The notes beneath the pieces were generated by a model, which was not told where the DNA came from, did not search any database, and saw only the letters and a list, made by a program, of their open reading frames with translations. A stretch of 37,845 nucleotides of DNA from an uncultured Thermomicrobiales bacterium (lineage in GTDB: Bacteria > Chloroflexota > Chloroflexia > Thermomicrobiales > UBA6265), in contig CADCWI010000022.1 in assembly GCA_902806355.1 (NCBI GenBank), forward strand, positions 1 through 37,845. The letters run 5' to 3'. The translations under genes were made by a program, and so were the position numbers. Shown in pieces: positions 15,950 through 24,587 of this stretch. The first letter of the stretch is position 1, and each line of letters begins with the position of its first letter.

Positions 15950-16525
15950 AAGCTGCTTCCTCCACGAGTGATTTGAACGGCAACAGATGGAACCTGGCAA
16001 ACCCTCCAGACGTGCACCGCGACATTGGGAATGTGTGTGTTTCTCTTGTCCATTATAAATCAACGAACGGTGCATGTCTACAATTTGCACAATCCGGTCG
16101 TACGTCGTCCTAACATAGCTGGGGTTCACGCGCGTGCGCGACTACAACGTTTAGTCTTGAATATTAAGGTTCTCGCTCTCGGTTCCAAAGCTTGGCGCCT
16201 CACTCACTTCGCATGACTCGTTGGGAATCCCGGGCGGTCCACACTCGAATGCACAGGCGGCCACACGAATCGACAACCTGCCCGTGGTGGAGTGGTTCCG
16301 GGCGATCGAATAAGGGCCGCCCCTACGGATCCAGGGTGGGCCACTCATCATCCGGATCTCGTATTATTCCCGGACCTCATAGACAGACTTAGATCGTCCA
16401 ACGAGAGTTGCCCTTGGCGCAAGCCGTGCCGGTTGGGCCGGATCCGCAGGTGTGGTCGATCTGGACAGGTGATGGCGGCCTGCCAAGATAGTGATCAGCG
16501 CGACCCGCTTCTGCACAAGTCCGCG
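15950..16525. other. AT-richer intergenic region
   Basis: These 576 bases lie between the orphan gene and the IlvD-type gene. The half next to the orphan gene is AT-rich and holds its promoter. Near 16314-16328 is a GCCCCTAC tag, also found at other intergenic repeat sites (18347-18354, 28551-28560). No gene was recognised. Confidence 0.5.
16052..16080 (-). promoter_or_regulatory. Strong sigma70-like promoter for the orphan gene
   Basis: On the minus strand TAGACA (16080-16075, 5 of 6 to consensus) is separated by exactly 17 bases from a perfect TATAAT (16057-16052). Transcription would start near 16045, leaving a leader of about 95 bases before the start at 15949. It is the best promoter I found in the window. 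Confidence 0.7.
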
Positions 16526-18250
16526 TCAGAATTTCGGTTGCTCCGTGGCGGTTACGGGATCGCTGCCGCGCAGGAAGTCGAAGTCGCAGCCCAGCGGCGC
16601 CTGCGTCACATGCTCAAGGTAGAGGCGGCTGTATCCCCGGCTGAACGCTGGCGGCGATGCGGTCCAGGCTACCCGCCGGGCCGTCATCTCCGCCTCATCG
16701 ACGTCGAGGTGCAGGCGCCGCGCGGGCACGTCCAGCTCGATCAGGTCGCCGTCCCGGACCAGCGCCAGCGGCCCTCCGATCGCGCTCTCCGGGGCGACGT
16801 GGAGCACGATCGTGCCGAAGGCGGTGCCGCTCATCCGGGCATCGGAGATGCGCACCATGTCGCGTACTCCCTGTTGCAGCAGCTTGCCGGGAATCGGGAA
16901 GTTGCCCACCTCCGGCATGCCCGGGCCGCCGACCGGTCCGACCTGCTGCAGGACGAGGATGTCATCCTCGGTCACCTCCAGGTCAGGAGCGTCGATCCGT
17001 GCCCGCAGGTCCTCCATACTGCGGAATACCACCGCCCGGCCACGGTGACGAAGCAGCCGCGGCGTCGCTGCTGCGGACTTGATCACTGCGCCGTCCGGGG
17101 CGAGGTTGCCCCACAGGATGGCGGTTCCACCCTCCGGTTGCAGGGGATTGTCCAGAGGTCGGATGATGTCGGCATCCTGGATAGTGGCGGCTTCCACATT
17201 CGCGGCGAGCGTCTTGCCGGTTACGGTCAGCGCGTCGCCGTGCAGGAGCGGGAGCAGCTGCTTGAGCACGGCGGGGATCCCGCCAGCCTCGAACAGGTCC
17301 TCCATCTGGTACTTCCCGGCCGGACGCATATTGGCGATCAGCGGCGTACGACGGCTGATCTCGTCGAAAAGCGACAGCGGCAGGTCGATTCCCAGTCGCC
17401 CCGCTATCGCGGGCAGGTGAACGAGGGCGTTGGTGCTGCCGCCCAGGGCGCTGAACAGGGTGATCGCGTTCTCGAATGCCTCCCGCGTGAGAATCTGCGA
17501 GGGCCGGACATCGTCCCGGACGAGGTCGACGATCTGCCGCCCGGCCGCCGTGGCCAACCGCAGGCGGCGCGAATCGGGAGCGGGAATAGCCCCGTTGCCT
17601 GGCAACGAGATGCCCAGCGCCTCGGTCAAGGAATTCATGGTCGAGGCGGTGCCCATGACCATGCAGTGGCCTGCACTGCGAACGATGCCATCCTCGATCC
17701 GGGAGTACGTGTCATGGTCGAGCGCTCCCGCCTGGTACTCGGCGGTCAGCCGCCGGCAATCGGTGCAGGCGCCGAGCGTCTGGCCCTGGAATCGGCCGTT
17801 CAACATGGGCCCACCACTCAGGACGATGGTCGGCAAATCGGCGCTGGCGGCTCCCATCAGGGCGGCCGGAGTCGTCTTGTCGCAATTGACGAGCAGAACG
17901 ACCCCATCGAGCGGCTGGGCGCGGATCATCTCCTCGGTGTCCATCGCCGCGAGATTGCGATAGAGCATGGACGTGGGGCTGAGAAAGATCTCGCCGAGGG
18001 AGACCGTGGGGAACTCGAGCGGGAAACCACCGGCCTGCCAGACGCCCCGCTTGACGGCCTCGGCGAGCTGCTTGAGGTTGCCGTTGCAGTTGTTGAGCTC
18101 GCTGAACGTGTTGCAGATGCCGATGACCGGTCGGCTCATGTCGATGTCGTCGTAGCCCATGGCCTTGGTGAAGGCTCGGTGGGTGAAGCCCGCGACGCCG
18201 CCCTCGCCGAAGAAGGTTTCACTACGACTCGTCACAACATCGTCGGTCAT
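16526..18250 (-). CDS. IlvD/Edd-family sugar-acid dehydratase (arabinonate/xylonate dehydratase-like)
   Basis: This 574-residue iron-sulfur dehydratase carries Cys55 (ELNNCNGN), Cys123 with Asp124-Lys125 (VNCDKTTP) and Cys196 (AGHCMVMGT), the expected cluster and Mg-binding residues. The late SDARMSG motif has the putative catalytic Ser474. The spacing fits pentonate dehydratases such as the Rhizobium L-arabinonate enzyme more than biosynthetic dihydroxyacid dehydratase, which usually belongs to branched-chain amino-acid loci. The reaction would be aldonate to 2-keto-3-deoxyaldonate plus water. The start at 18250 follows GGAGG. A lactonase and sugar dehydrogenase are encoded just upstream, matching the preceding steps of a non-phosphorylative pentose route. 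The exact sugar is inference. Confidence 0.9.
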   Translation of the reverse strand: MTDDVVTSRSETFFGEGGVAGFTHRAFTKAMGYDDIDMSRPVIGICNTFSELNNCNGNLKQLAEAVKRGVWQAGGFPLEFPTVSLGEIFLSPTSMLYRNLAAMDTEEMIRAQPLDGVVLLVNCDKTTPAALMGAASADLPTIVLSGGPMLNGRFQGQTLGACTDCRRLTAEYQAGALDHDTYSRIEDGIVRSAGHCMVMGTASTMNSLTEALGISLPGNGAIPAPDSRRLRLATAAGRQIVDLVRDDVRPSQILTREAFENAITLFSALGGSTNALVHLPAIAGRLGIDLPLSLFDEISRRTPLIANMRPAGKYQMEDLFEAGGIPAVLKQLLPLLHGDALTVTGKTLAANVEAATIQDADIIRPLDNPLQPEGGTAILWGNLAPDGAVIKSAAATPRLLRHRGRAVVFRSMEDLRARIDAPDLEVTEDDILVLQQVGPVGGPGMPEVGNFPIPGKLLQQGVRDMVRISDARMSGTAFGTIVLHVAPESAIGGPLALVRDGDLIELDVPARRLHLDVDEAEMTARRVAWTASPPAFSRGYSRLYLEHVTQAPLGCDFDFLRGSDPVTATEQPKF

Positions 18251-18329
18251 CGGGGTTCCTCCGGGTGAGAGCGGATTGCATGGTGTTGACCGAGAGAAAA
18301 GGACGAAGCTTTGCGCCGATGCATGACTC

Positions 18330-18350
18330 GGGCCGACACAAGATCGGCCC
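18330..18350 (-). repeat. YCTTGTG-loop hairpin, copy 1
   Basis: On the minus strand the stem GGGCCGA / TCGGCCC encloses the loop TCTTGTG. A GTAGGGGC tag precedes it. The loop is shared with copies at 27187 and 31056, but the stems differ. Confidence 0.75.
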
Positions 18351-18389
18351 CTACTCGCGCGGTGCGCGTGCGCCGGGCGATGCAGCTGC

Positions 18390-18476
18390 CCGGACCGGCT
18401 CCATAGGCCATCCTGAAAGGATGGAGCGGATGTGGCCCATCGCCGGGAGATCCTTCCCTTTGGTCAGGATGACAGG
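18390..18476 (-). repeat. Dispersed covarying-hairpin repeat, copy A (full length)
   Basis: Its minus strand aligns with copy B for about 87 bases. Shared blocks are TGTCAT, AAGGATC, CCCGGCGATGGGCC, CGCTC, GGCCTATG or GCCTATG, and AGCCGGTCCG. The central hairpin is CCATCC-loop-GGATGG (18408-18424), with bases different from B yet still paired. Confidence 0.8.
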
Positions 18477-18560
18477 GGCAGACCACCAAACGGAGCGTCA
18501 TATGCTGTCTAGGGAAGTCGTTTTGCCCGCTCGCGCATTCGCTCGTCTTCCGGTCGGTCA

Positions 18561-19697
18561 TCAGGTGGTCGTGAAGAGGATGCAGGACGGGGCGGGGACG
18601 TGTGCCGCCTGGTCGGTATGGGCGAGCTGCCCGCTAGCCGGGTCGATCGTGAAGCATTCGATCGCGTTCGAGTCCTGGTTGGCGACATGCAGGAAGCGCC
18701 CGGAGGGGTCGATCATGAAGTTGCGAGGGGTTTGGCCGCGAGTGGATTCCACCGCAATCCTGGTCGCCGTTCTCGCTGCTTCATCAATCTCGAAGACGGT
18801 GATGCTCTCGTGCCCCCGGTTGGAGACATAGACGAAGCGGCCATTCGGGTGAACCACGATCTGCGCGGTCGAATACCCATTGGTGTCGACACCTTCGGGA
18901 AGGGTCGATAAATGCTGCACGTGTTCCAGCGCACCGCGCTCGGCATCATAACGAAACACCGACAGTGTCAGGTCGGCTTCGCCGTTCGCGTACAGGAATC
19001 GACCCGAGGGATGAAAGGCGAGGTGCCGGGGGCTGCCTCCCGGGTGCGTCCCGCCCCAAGCCGGGTCGTTCGGAATGAGACGGCCCTGTTCGGCATCCAG
19101 TCTGTAGATCATGATCCGGTCGGTTCCCGTGTCTGTCGAAAGCACGAACCCGCCACCGGGGTCGGGCGTGACGAAGTGCGCATGCGGTTGCCGGTGGCCC
19201 ATCGTGTCGGTTGGCTCGTCCTTTCGCAGATCCACCAGGGGCGAGAGGCAGCCTCGCTCGTCGATCGGCACCATGGCGACCGTGGCAGTACCATGGTTCG
19301 CGACCAGGAGGTATCGGCCACACGGTGACACGGAGAGGTGGCAGGGATTGGCGCCACCGCTCGGCACCTGGCTAACCAGGTGAGGGACGCCGGTGTTCCG
19401 GTCGATGACGAAGGACGAGACCGCCCCGGTCGATTCGCCGTCGAACTCGTATAGTTCGTTCACGGCAAACAGGAAGCGCTCGCTCGGGTCAAGCGCGAGG
19501 AACGACGGATTCACGACCCCGTCGACCGTGTGGATGTGTCGCAGCGCACCGGATTCGATATCGTGGTCGAAGATGTAGATACCGTCCGATCCGGTCACAC
19601 CGGGCTTCGCTGATTCCGGCATGTCGCCGGTGATGCCGGGTTCACCCTGCTTGCCGAGATCGGTGTAGGTTCCACAGTAGACACGATTCGCTGTCAT
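18561..19697 (-). CDS. Beta-propeller lactonase (YbhE/Pgl type)
   Basis: This 378-residue protein belongs to the seven-bladed propeller lactonase family. Blade signatures recur: HLSVSPCGRYLLVANH, HLAFHPSGRFLYAN, IVVHPNGRFVYVSNRG and FMIDPSGRFLHVAN. It begins MTANRVYCGTYTD. The family hydrolyses 6-phosphogluconolactone and other aldonolactones in the cytoplasm. Here it lies between an SDR dehydrogenase and an aldonate dehydratase, so it probably opens the sugar lactone made by the SDR. The start at 19697 has GGAG upstream; a longer frame to 19784 lacks support. Confidence 0.9.
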   Translation of the reverse strand: MTANRVYCGTYTDLGKQGEPGITGDMPESAKPGVTGSDGIYIFDHDIESGALRHIHTVDGVVNPSFLALDPSERFLFAVNELYEFDGESTGAVSSFVIDRNTGVPHLVSQVPSGGANPCHLSVSPCGRYLLVANHGTATVAMVPIDERGCLSPLVDLRKDEPTDTMGHRQPHAHFVTPDPGGGFVLSTDTGTDRIMIYRLDAEQGRLIPNDPAWGGTHPGGSPRHLAFHPSGRFLYANGEADLTLSVFRYDAERGALEHVQHLSTLPEGVDTNGYSTAQIVVHPNGRFVYVSNRGHESITVFEIDEAARTATRIAVESTRGQTPRNFMIDPSGRFLHVANQDSNAIECFTIDPASGQLAHTDQAAHVPAPSCILFTTT

Positions 19698-20096
19698 GCA
19701 GGGGAGCTCCGTTGTGTGAGGGCAAATCCCGGTGCGACCAGCCGTCGTGCGTTCACGGCTCAGCCTGACCGGTCCGCCGTCCATTCCGCTGTCCGGGCTT
19801 GGGAGGTACGTGCCACCGAGGCTGAATCAGGCTGCGTGGTGCTCCAGTCGGAGGGCTCGCAGAGGAGCGGCGCGAGAAGCCGCTCCTCTCGAACGCGATC
19901 GCGGGAGGCCTGCACGTTGTCCAGGGATGATCCGACCTGGCCAGAATGATCGTAGCACTGAATCGAGAGGTGCCGGCTTTCCTCTTCATGCTCCCCTCCG
20001 GCATCTCGATCCCCCAGTGACCTAACACCTGGTATGGAAGGCTGGACATGTCCTTGCTCCGGATGCACGAAGCGAGACGGGAATCGCTGATGTTGG
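19698..20096. other. Spacer between SDR and lactonase genes
   Basis: No gene is recognised in these 399 bases. A strong hairpin at 19861-19889 is annotated separately. Confidence 0.5.
19861..19889 (-). terminator. Perfect 11-bp hairpin downstream of the SDR gene
   Basis: AGAGGAGCGGC (19861-19871) and its exact complement (19879-19889) enclose a 7-base loop. It lies about 200 bases past the SDR stop and before the lactonase start on the same strand. It has no T-tract. Confidence 0.5.
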
Positions 20097-20876
20097 TTAG
20101 CTGGGCCAGTTGCCGCCATCGACGTTGAGCGTCTGCTGGGTGATGTAGTCCGCGTCGGCAGACGCCAGGAAGACGACGGCGCCCGTCACATCCTCCGGCT
20201 GCTCGATCCGGCCAAGCGGGATCGACTTGATGAACGTCCGCTTCGGCTCGCCGATCTCCATGTCGAGCAGCTTCGCGAACTGCCGGTCTACCTCGTCCCA
20301 GAACGGCGTATCGACGATGCCGGGCGCAATCGCGTTGACGTTGATCCGGTGCTCCGCCAGCGCGAGTGCCATGGATTGGGTCATATTGATCACGCAGGCC
20401 TTGCTCGCGCAGTAGGCGAGCACCAGCGCCTCGCCCCGTCGCCCCGCCTGCGAGGCCAGGTTGACGATCTTGCCGCCACGCCCCTGCGCGATCATCTGCC
20501 GGGCGACGGCCTGGCTGCACCAAAGCAGCCCCTTGCAGTTGATGTCGAAGATGAAGTCCCAGTCCGCCTCCGTTGTCTCCAGGAACGGGATGATCTTGCC
20601 GACGCCGGCATTGTTGACGAGGATGTCGACGCCTCCGAAGCGCTCCACCGTCGCGTCGACCATGCGCTGGATCTGGTCCTGGTCCCGGACATCAACGGCG
20701 ACCGCCAGCCCCGCTCCCCCGGCCTCGCTGATCTCGCCGGTGACCGCTTCTGCTCCATCGAGATTGCGATCGGCGACGACGACCTTCGCCCCCTCACTGG
20801 CACAACGGAGGCTGATCGCTCGGCCCATCCCCTGCGCGCCACCGGTCACGATCGCGACTTTTCCATCCAGTCTCAT
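20097..20876 (-). CDS. SDR-family NAD-dependent sugar or polyol dehydrogenase
   Basis: This 259-residue classical short-chain dehydrogenase has the cofactor motif TGGAQGMG (11-18), Asp36 favouring NAD, NNAG (88-91), and the catalytic Asn113, Ser142, Tyr155 and Lys159. PGIVDTPF follows, and the C-terminus is the usual GG(N/T)xP type. It is probably a C1 dehydrogenase oxidising an aldose (arabinose, fucose or similar) to its lactone, because a lactonase and an aldonate dehydratase lie next downstream. Polyol oxidation is also possible. The start at 20876 has CAGGAGGGG upstream. Confidence 0.9.
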   Translation of the reverse strand: MRLDGKVAIVTGGAQGMGRAISLRCASEGAKVVVADRNLDGAEAVTGEISEAGGAGLAVAVDVRDQDQIQRMVDATVERFGGVDILVNNAGVGKIIPFLETTEADWDFIFDINCKGLLWCSQAVARQMIAQGRGGKIVNLASQAGRRGEALVLAYCASKACVINMTQSMALALAEHRINVNAIAPGIVDTPFWDEVDRQFAKLLDMEIGEPKRTFIKSIPLGRIEQPEDVTGAVVFLASADADYITQQTLNVDGGNWPS

Positions 20877-20944
20877 GACGCATTCCCCTCCTGGGTTACC
20901 AGGCTTGCGATACCGGTGAGCTGAGGCGCTCCCGCATGACCAAT

Positions 20945-22132
20945 CTAGGGCCGATGCTGGTCGATCCGGTACTGGTCGATCGTCTTTTCATCGAGCGTCA
21001 CCCCAAGTCCGGGCCGATCTGGTAGTGCGACCTTGCCATCTGCATCGGGCACGATCGGCTCGGTGAACAGCTCCGAACGCAGCGGGTTCGGGTTCTGGTC
21101 GAACTCCAGCAGTCCGGCGTTCGGAAGCGAGGCGATCAGGTGCATGTTCGCGATGGTGGACACGGCGGAGGAGAAAACGTGCGGGATGACCGGCAAGCCA
21201 AACGCCTGGGCAAGCGCCCCGATCTTCCGGCACTCGGTGATGCCGCCACTCCAGATCGCGTCCGGCTGCACGATATCGACCGCGCGCCGGGTGATTAGCT
21301 CGCGGAATCCGGGAAGACCGGTTTCCGTCTCGTACCCGGCGACGGGTGTGTCGAGCCGGTTGGCAACCAGGGCACTTCCTTCGATATCGTCGGTCGAGAC
21401 CGGTTCTTCCAGCCAGCGGATATCGAATGCCTCGACCGCTCGCATGAACTTGAGGGCGACCGAGGGGGTCCAGGCGTTGTTGGCGTCGATCGCGAGGCCG
21501 ACATCCTTGCCGATCGCCTGCCGGGCGAGGCGCACCCGTTCGATGTCTTCATCGAGCGAGGCCGTCGCGTAACCGGGCTCGGGCATGTCGTGCAGGAGAT
21601 TGGTCATGACCTCCGGATTGCGGCCGACCTTGATCTTGACGCCACGGAACCCCTTTGCCGCGTAGGTGCCGACTTCCTCGGCGAGCGCGTTGGGGTCCTT
21701 GTCCCTGGAGTAGAAGCCGGCGGACGCATAGGCCTCGAGCGTGTCCCGGTACGCGCCGAGGAGGCGGTAGAGCGGGGTGCGGGTCGCCTGGCCAATGATG
21801 TCCCAGAGAGCAATGTCGATCCCGCTGATCGCCATCATCAGCATCCCGCGGCGGCCACGCTGGTGAGCGCGCGAAGCCATCTGGCTCCAGAGGCGCTCGA
21901 CCCGGAACGGGTCCTGGTCGAGGATCGTGGTGCGAAGCTCGCCGAGGATGATGGTTTCGGTGCTCTCGAGGAAGCCGCCGTAGGCCGCGGCCTCGCCGAG
22001 CCCGGTGATGCCCTCGTCGGTGTGGACCTGAACGAGCAAGGTCGGCCGCTCCGGCATGTAGTGGACAGCGTCCGCCATGGGAACCGGCATGTCGTACTTG
22101 AGCTTGATCGTTGTGACATCGGTAATGCGCAC
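20945..22132 (-). CDS. Enolase-superfamily enzyme with KxK motif (sugar-acid dehydratase/racemase)
   Basis: This protein has about 395 residues. The barrel carries Lys166-Ile-Lys168 (VKIKVG). Ligands fit Asp216 (IDANN), Glu242 or Glu243 (WLEEP) and a Glu in GYETE near 268. Asp291 (VQPDA) and His318 (IPHVFSS) suit the His-Asp pair. This full set is that of the mandelate racemase subgroup, whose dehydratases include L-fuconate, L-talarate/galactarate and rhamnonate enzymes. The GTG at 22132 has GGAGAG upstream; a GTG four codons earlier is possible. It ends 68 bases before the SDR start, so the two may be cotranscribed. Confidence 0.88.
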   Translation of the reverse strand: MRITDVTTIKLKYDMPVPMADAVHYMPERPTLLVQVHTDEGITGLGEAAAYGGFLESTETIILGELRTTILDQDPFRVERLWSQMASRAHQRGRRGMLMMAISGIDIALWDIIGQATRTPLYRLLGAYRDTLEAYASAGFYSRDKDPNALAEEVGTYAAKGFRGVKIKVGRNPEVMTNLLHDMPEPGYATASLDEDIERVRLARQAIGKDVGLAIDANNAWTPSVALKFMRAVEAFDIRWLEEPVSTDDIEGSALVANRLDTPVAGYETETGLPGFRELITRRAVDIVQPDAIWSGGITECRKIGALAQAFGLPVIPHVFSSAVSTIANMHLIASLPNAGLLEFDQNPNPLRSELFTEPIVPDADGKVALPDRPGLGVTLDEKTIDQYRIDQHRP

Positions 22133-22477
22133 AGGTCTCTCCACCCCATCAATCGTTCACCGCGGATCAGGGAGATGTCTGATGCCAACCCCCCGCGCCA
22201 CCTCGTACGCTGCGAAGACATGGTCCGCCTCATGCAGGACCCGTTGTGACGAGCGATCCGGCCCCTCCTTTCCGGGCCGCGACGGCGTCCAACACGGGGG
22301 GCGTCCATTCCCCATACCGACCGATTGCCTCGTTCGCCGGATGCCGGACCGTGGAGGGGCCGAGGCAGCCTCTCTGGTCGCGTCCTCCATTGTCCCCGAC
22401 CGCGAGCGCTCGTGGGGGAGGATCTGCAGTGAAGAAGTGCCATATCGAACGGGATGGGTTTGGAAGCATGACGCCGA
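22133..22477. other. Spacer between sugar transporter and enolase-family genes
   Basis: In 345 bases I find only a modest CGGCCC/GGGCCG hairpin at 22259-22279, a possible transcription end for the transporter genes. No gene is seen. Confidence 0.4.
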
Positions 22478-23353
22478 TCAGGGCGTCGTGTCGAGACCAC
22501 GAGTGACGTCCCGGGCGACCTGCCGCATGGCTGGCGCGATCTGCGCTTCCGAGCGGGCAATCTCCTCGAGTTCGTGCCCGAGTGCTTCGAGTTCCTCGCC
22601 ACCCGCCATCATCGACACGAGCTCTTCCCGGGTGACGGCGTCCTTGGTGAATGTTCCGTAGCTCCGGCCCCGGTTGAGGAGTGTGAACCTGTCGCCAATC
22701 GGATAGGCGTGGTGCACATTGTGGGTGATGAAGATCACCCCGAGACCGCGTGCGCGTGCCTGGGCGATATACCGCAGCACCACCCCAGCCTCCTTCACGC
22801 CGAGCGCAGCGGTCGGCTCGTCCAGGATCAGCACCCGCGCGCCGAAGTAGACCGCTCGGGCGATCGCGACGGACTGGCGCTCGCCGCCGGACAGGGTGCC
22901 AACGGGTTGCGCGGTGTCCCGGATCATGATGCCCATCTTGCGCAGTTCCTCGCGGGTGATCGCGTCCGCCGTCGCCACATCGAAGCGGCGGAACGGACCA
23001 ACGCCTTTCGTTGGTTCCGATCCAAGGAAGAAGTTTCGCGAGACGCTAAGGAGCGGGATCATCGCGAGATCCTGATACACGGTCGCGATCCCCGCGCCCA
23101 GCGCATCCCGTGGCGAGTTGAGGCGGACGTCCTGCCCGTCGATCAGCAGTTGCCCTTCGTCAGGCGGATGGACCCCGGAGAAGATCTTGATCAGGGTTGA
23201 TTTCCCGGCGCCGTTGTCACCGAGGAGGCACATGACCTCACCGGCGTGGACGCTCATCGAGATGTCGTGAAGCGCCTGGACCCTGCCGAAATATTTGGAG
23301 ACATTGCGGGTCTCGACCAGTGGCGTGGTTTGCGAATCGGCACGTGTGGTCAT
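22478..23353 (-). CDS. Sugar ABC transporter ATP-binding protein (single domain, FrcA-like)
   Basis: This 291-residue ATPase has Walker A GDNGAGKS (45-52), a Q-loop near 94, signature LSGGERQ (154-160), Walker B VLILDEP (174-180) and switch His211. It has a single nucleotide-binding domain, like fructose-type FrcA, not the duplicated RbsA/XylG type, so it should work as a homodimer. The ATG at 23353 overlaps the permease stop, indicating coupled translation. The last 40 residues form a helical, Glu/Arg-rich extension. It powers import through the adjacent permease. Confidence 0.93.
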   Translation of the reverse strand: MTTRADSQTTPLVETRNVSKYFGRVQALHDISMSVHAGEVMCLLGDNGAGKSTLIKIFSGVHPPDEGQLLIDGQDVRLNSPRDALGAGIATVYQDLAMIPLLSVSRNFFLGSEPTKGVGPFRRFDVATADAITREELRKMGIMIRDTAQPVGTLSGGERQSVAIARAVYFGARVLILDEPTAALGVKEAGVVLRYIAQARARGLGVIFITHNVHHAYPIGDRFTLLNRGRSYGTFTKDAVTREELVSMMAGGEELEALGHELEEIARSEAQIAPAMRQVARDVTRGLDTTP

Positions 23354-24417
23354 CGCCGGGACTCCGTCGCGCGACTGCGGACGAACTGGTTGATCAACCC
23401 GGCAACCAGCAGCATCCCGCCAAGGAACACCTGAAACCAGTCGGCATCGACTCCGGCAAAGACGATCCCCTGGCGCACCATCCCGAAGATCAGCGCTCCC
23501 AGGGCGGCCCCGATCGCCGATCCATAGCCGCCGGTGAGCAGGGTTCCCCCGATCACCACCGCGATGATCGCGTAGAACTCCTGCTGCTGGCCCCGCAGCA
23601 CATCCGCCCCCGTCGAGCTGATCACCTGGATCACCGCCACCAGGCATCCGGCGAGCGACGACGCCATGAAGAGCAGGACCTTCACCCTGGTGACGGGGAC
23701 GCCGACGTTCCGGGCCGCCTGGGCACCGCCCCCAACTCCGAAGATCCAGTTGCCGAACGGGGTTCGGAGCAGGATCACCGTCGCAACCAGTGTCAGGGCC
23801 AGCCACCAGGCGATCGATATCGGAAATGCGGCCGATCCAATACTGATGCGCGCGGCGAAGACCCGCTCGGCCAGATCGAACCCGGCGACATCGCGCATGC
23901 CGCCGAGTTGCGTTCTGCCGGTGATCTGCCGCGTGATGGCGATCGTCAATCCACGGATGATGAACAGGGTCGCCAGCGTGATGATGAACGATGGCAACCC
24001 GGTTCTCAGTATCAGCACGCCGTTGACAAGCCCGATGCACAGGCTGGCGACGACCGCAACACCGATCGCGGGCCAGATATTCCAGCCGTATTCCACGGTG
24101 AGCAGCGCGAGCACCATGCCGGCGGCGCCGATCACCGAGCCTATCGAGAGGTCGAATTCCCCGCCGATCATCAACAGGCAGACGGCGACGGCGAGAATGC
24201 CGAGCTGAGCGGACACCTCCAGGTAGCTCGCGGTGCCGCCGAGGGTGAGAAAGCCGCTGTCGCCGGCGACGATCGCGAAATACGTCCACAACGCCACTGC
24301 ACCAGCCGCCGCCCCCATCTCTGGCCGCCTGAGCAATCCACCGAGCGCACCGGGCCCGGGCAGGCTACCCCCTCGGGCTTCCTGCTCCGCGTGCGCCACA
24401 TTGTGCGGTGATGTCAT
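23350..24417 (-). CDS. Sugar ABC transporter permease (RbsC/FrcC type)
   Basis: This 355-residue membrane protein has about ten hydrophobic helices. Family motifs include [17 protein letters not shown] and [14 protein letters not shown] in the first half, and [24 protein letters not shown] near the end. The start at 24417 has AGGAG upstream. It overlaps the ATPase gene by four bases. The set imports monosaccharides; arabinose, xylose or fructose-like sugars are candidates. Confidence 0.93.
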   Translation of the reverse strand: MTSPHNVAHAEQEARGGSLPGPGALGGLLRRPEMGAAAGAVALWTYFAIVAGDSGFLTLGGTASYLEVSAQLGILAVAVCLLMIGGEFDLSIGSVIGAAGMVLALLTVEYGWNIWPAIGVAVVASLCIGLVNGVLILRTGLPSFIITLATLFIIRGLTIAITRQITGRTQLGGMRDVAGFDLAERVFAARISIGSAAFPISIAWWLALTLVATVILLRTPFGNWIFGVGGGAQAARNVGVPVTRVKVLLFMASSLAGCLVAVIQVISSTGADVLRGQQQEFYAIIAVVIGGTLLTGGYGSAIGAALGALIFGMVRQGIVFAGVDADWFQVFLGGMLLVAGLINQFVRSRATESRR

Positions 24418-24567
24418 GAACCGATTGCTCCTGGGCAAGATGGAACGACATGGGTTCCGGACACGCCGGGCCCGGCAACCCGCCGTACGTCACGGACTGC
24501 CGCGGCGTTGGGAAGAAGTGCCCGTTTCCTGTTCGCTACCCCACCAACGCTGCCCGACGCGCGATGA

Positions 24568-24587
24568 GGCACGCGCTAGCGTGTGCC
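24568..24587 (-). other. Near-perfect hairpin spanning the stop codon of the binding-protein gene
   Basis: GGCACGCGC (24568-24576) and GCGTGTGCC (24579-24587) flank TA at the stop codon (24576-24578). Such structures between binding-protein and permease genes often protect the upstream mRNA or limit read-through, giving more binding protein than permease. Confidence 0.45.

Larger units (their letters stand above)
18251..18560. other. Spacer filled largely by dispersed repeats
   Basis: Within 310 bases are a YCTTGTG-loop hairpin (18330-18350) and copy A of the covarying repeat (18390-18476), both oriented to the minus strand. No gene is present. Confidence 0.7.

Noticed and set aside
16526..18250. 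Biosynthetic dihydroxyacid dehydratase (ilvD) as the name for this gene
   Set aside because: The family is right, but the surrounding lactonase, SDR and GH51 genes and the absence of branched-chain amino-acid genes favour a sugar-acid dehydratase. No gene symbol was given.
16292..18268. A 658-codon open frame on the plus strand
   Set aside because: It is antisense to the IlvD/Edd dehydratase gene, whose motifs and ribosome site are convincing. The antisense product has no family features.
22478..24289. A single 603-codon minus-strand frame that appears to fuse a basic protein to the ABC ATPase
   Set aside because: The first half is out of frame with the real permease, which overlaps it in another frame. 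The ATPase starts at the ATG at 23353 that overlaps the permease stop.
23320..24411. A 363-codon plus-strand frame rich in Asp, His and Arg
   Set aside because: It is antisense to the sugar ABC permease; the composition is the mirror of hydrophobic codons, and it has no ribosome site.
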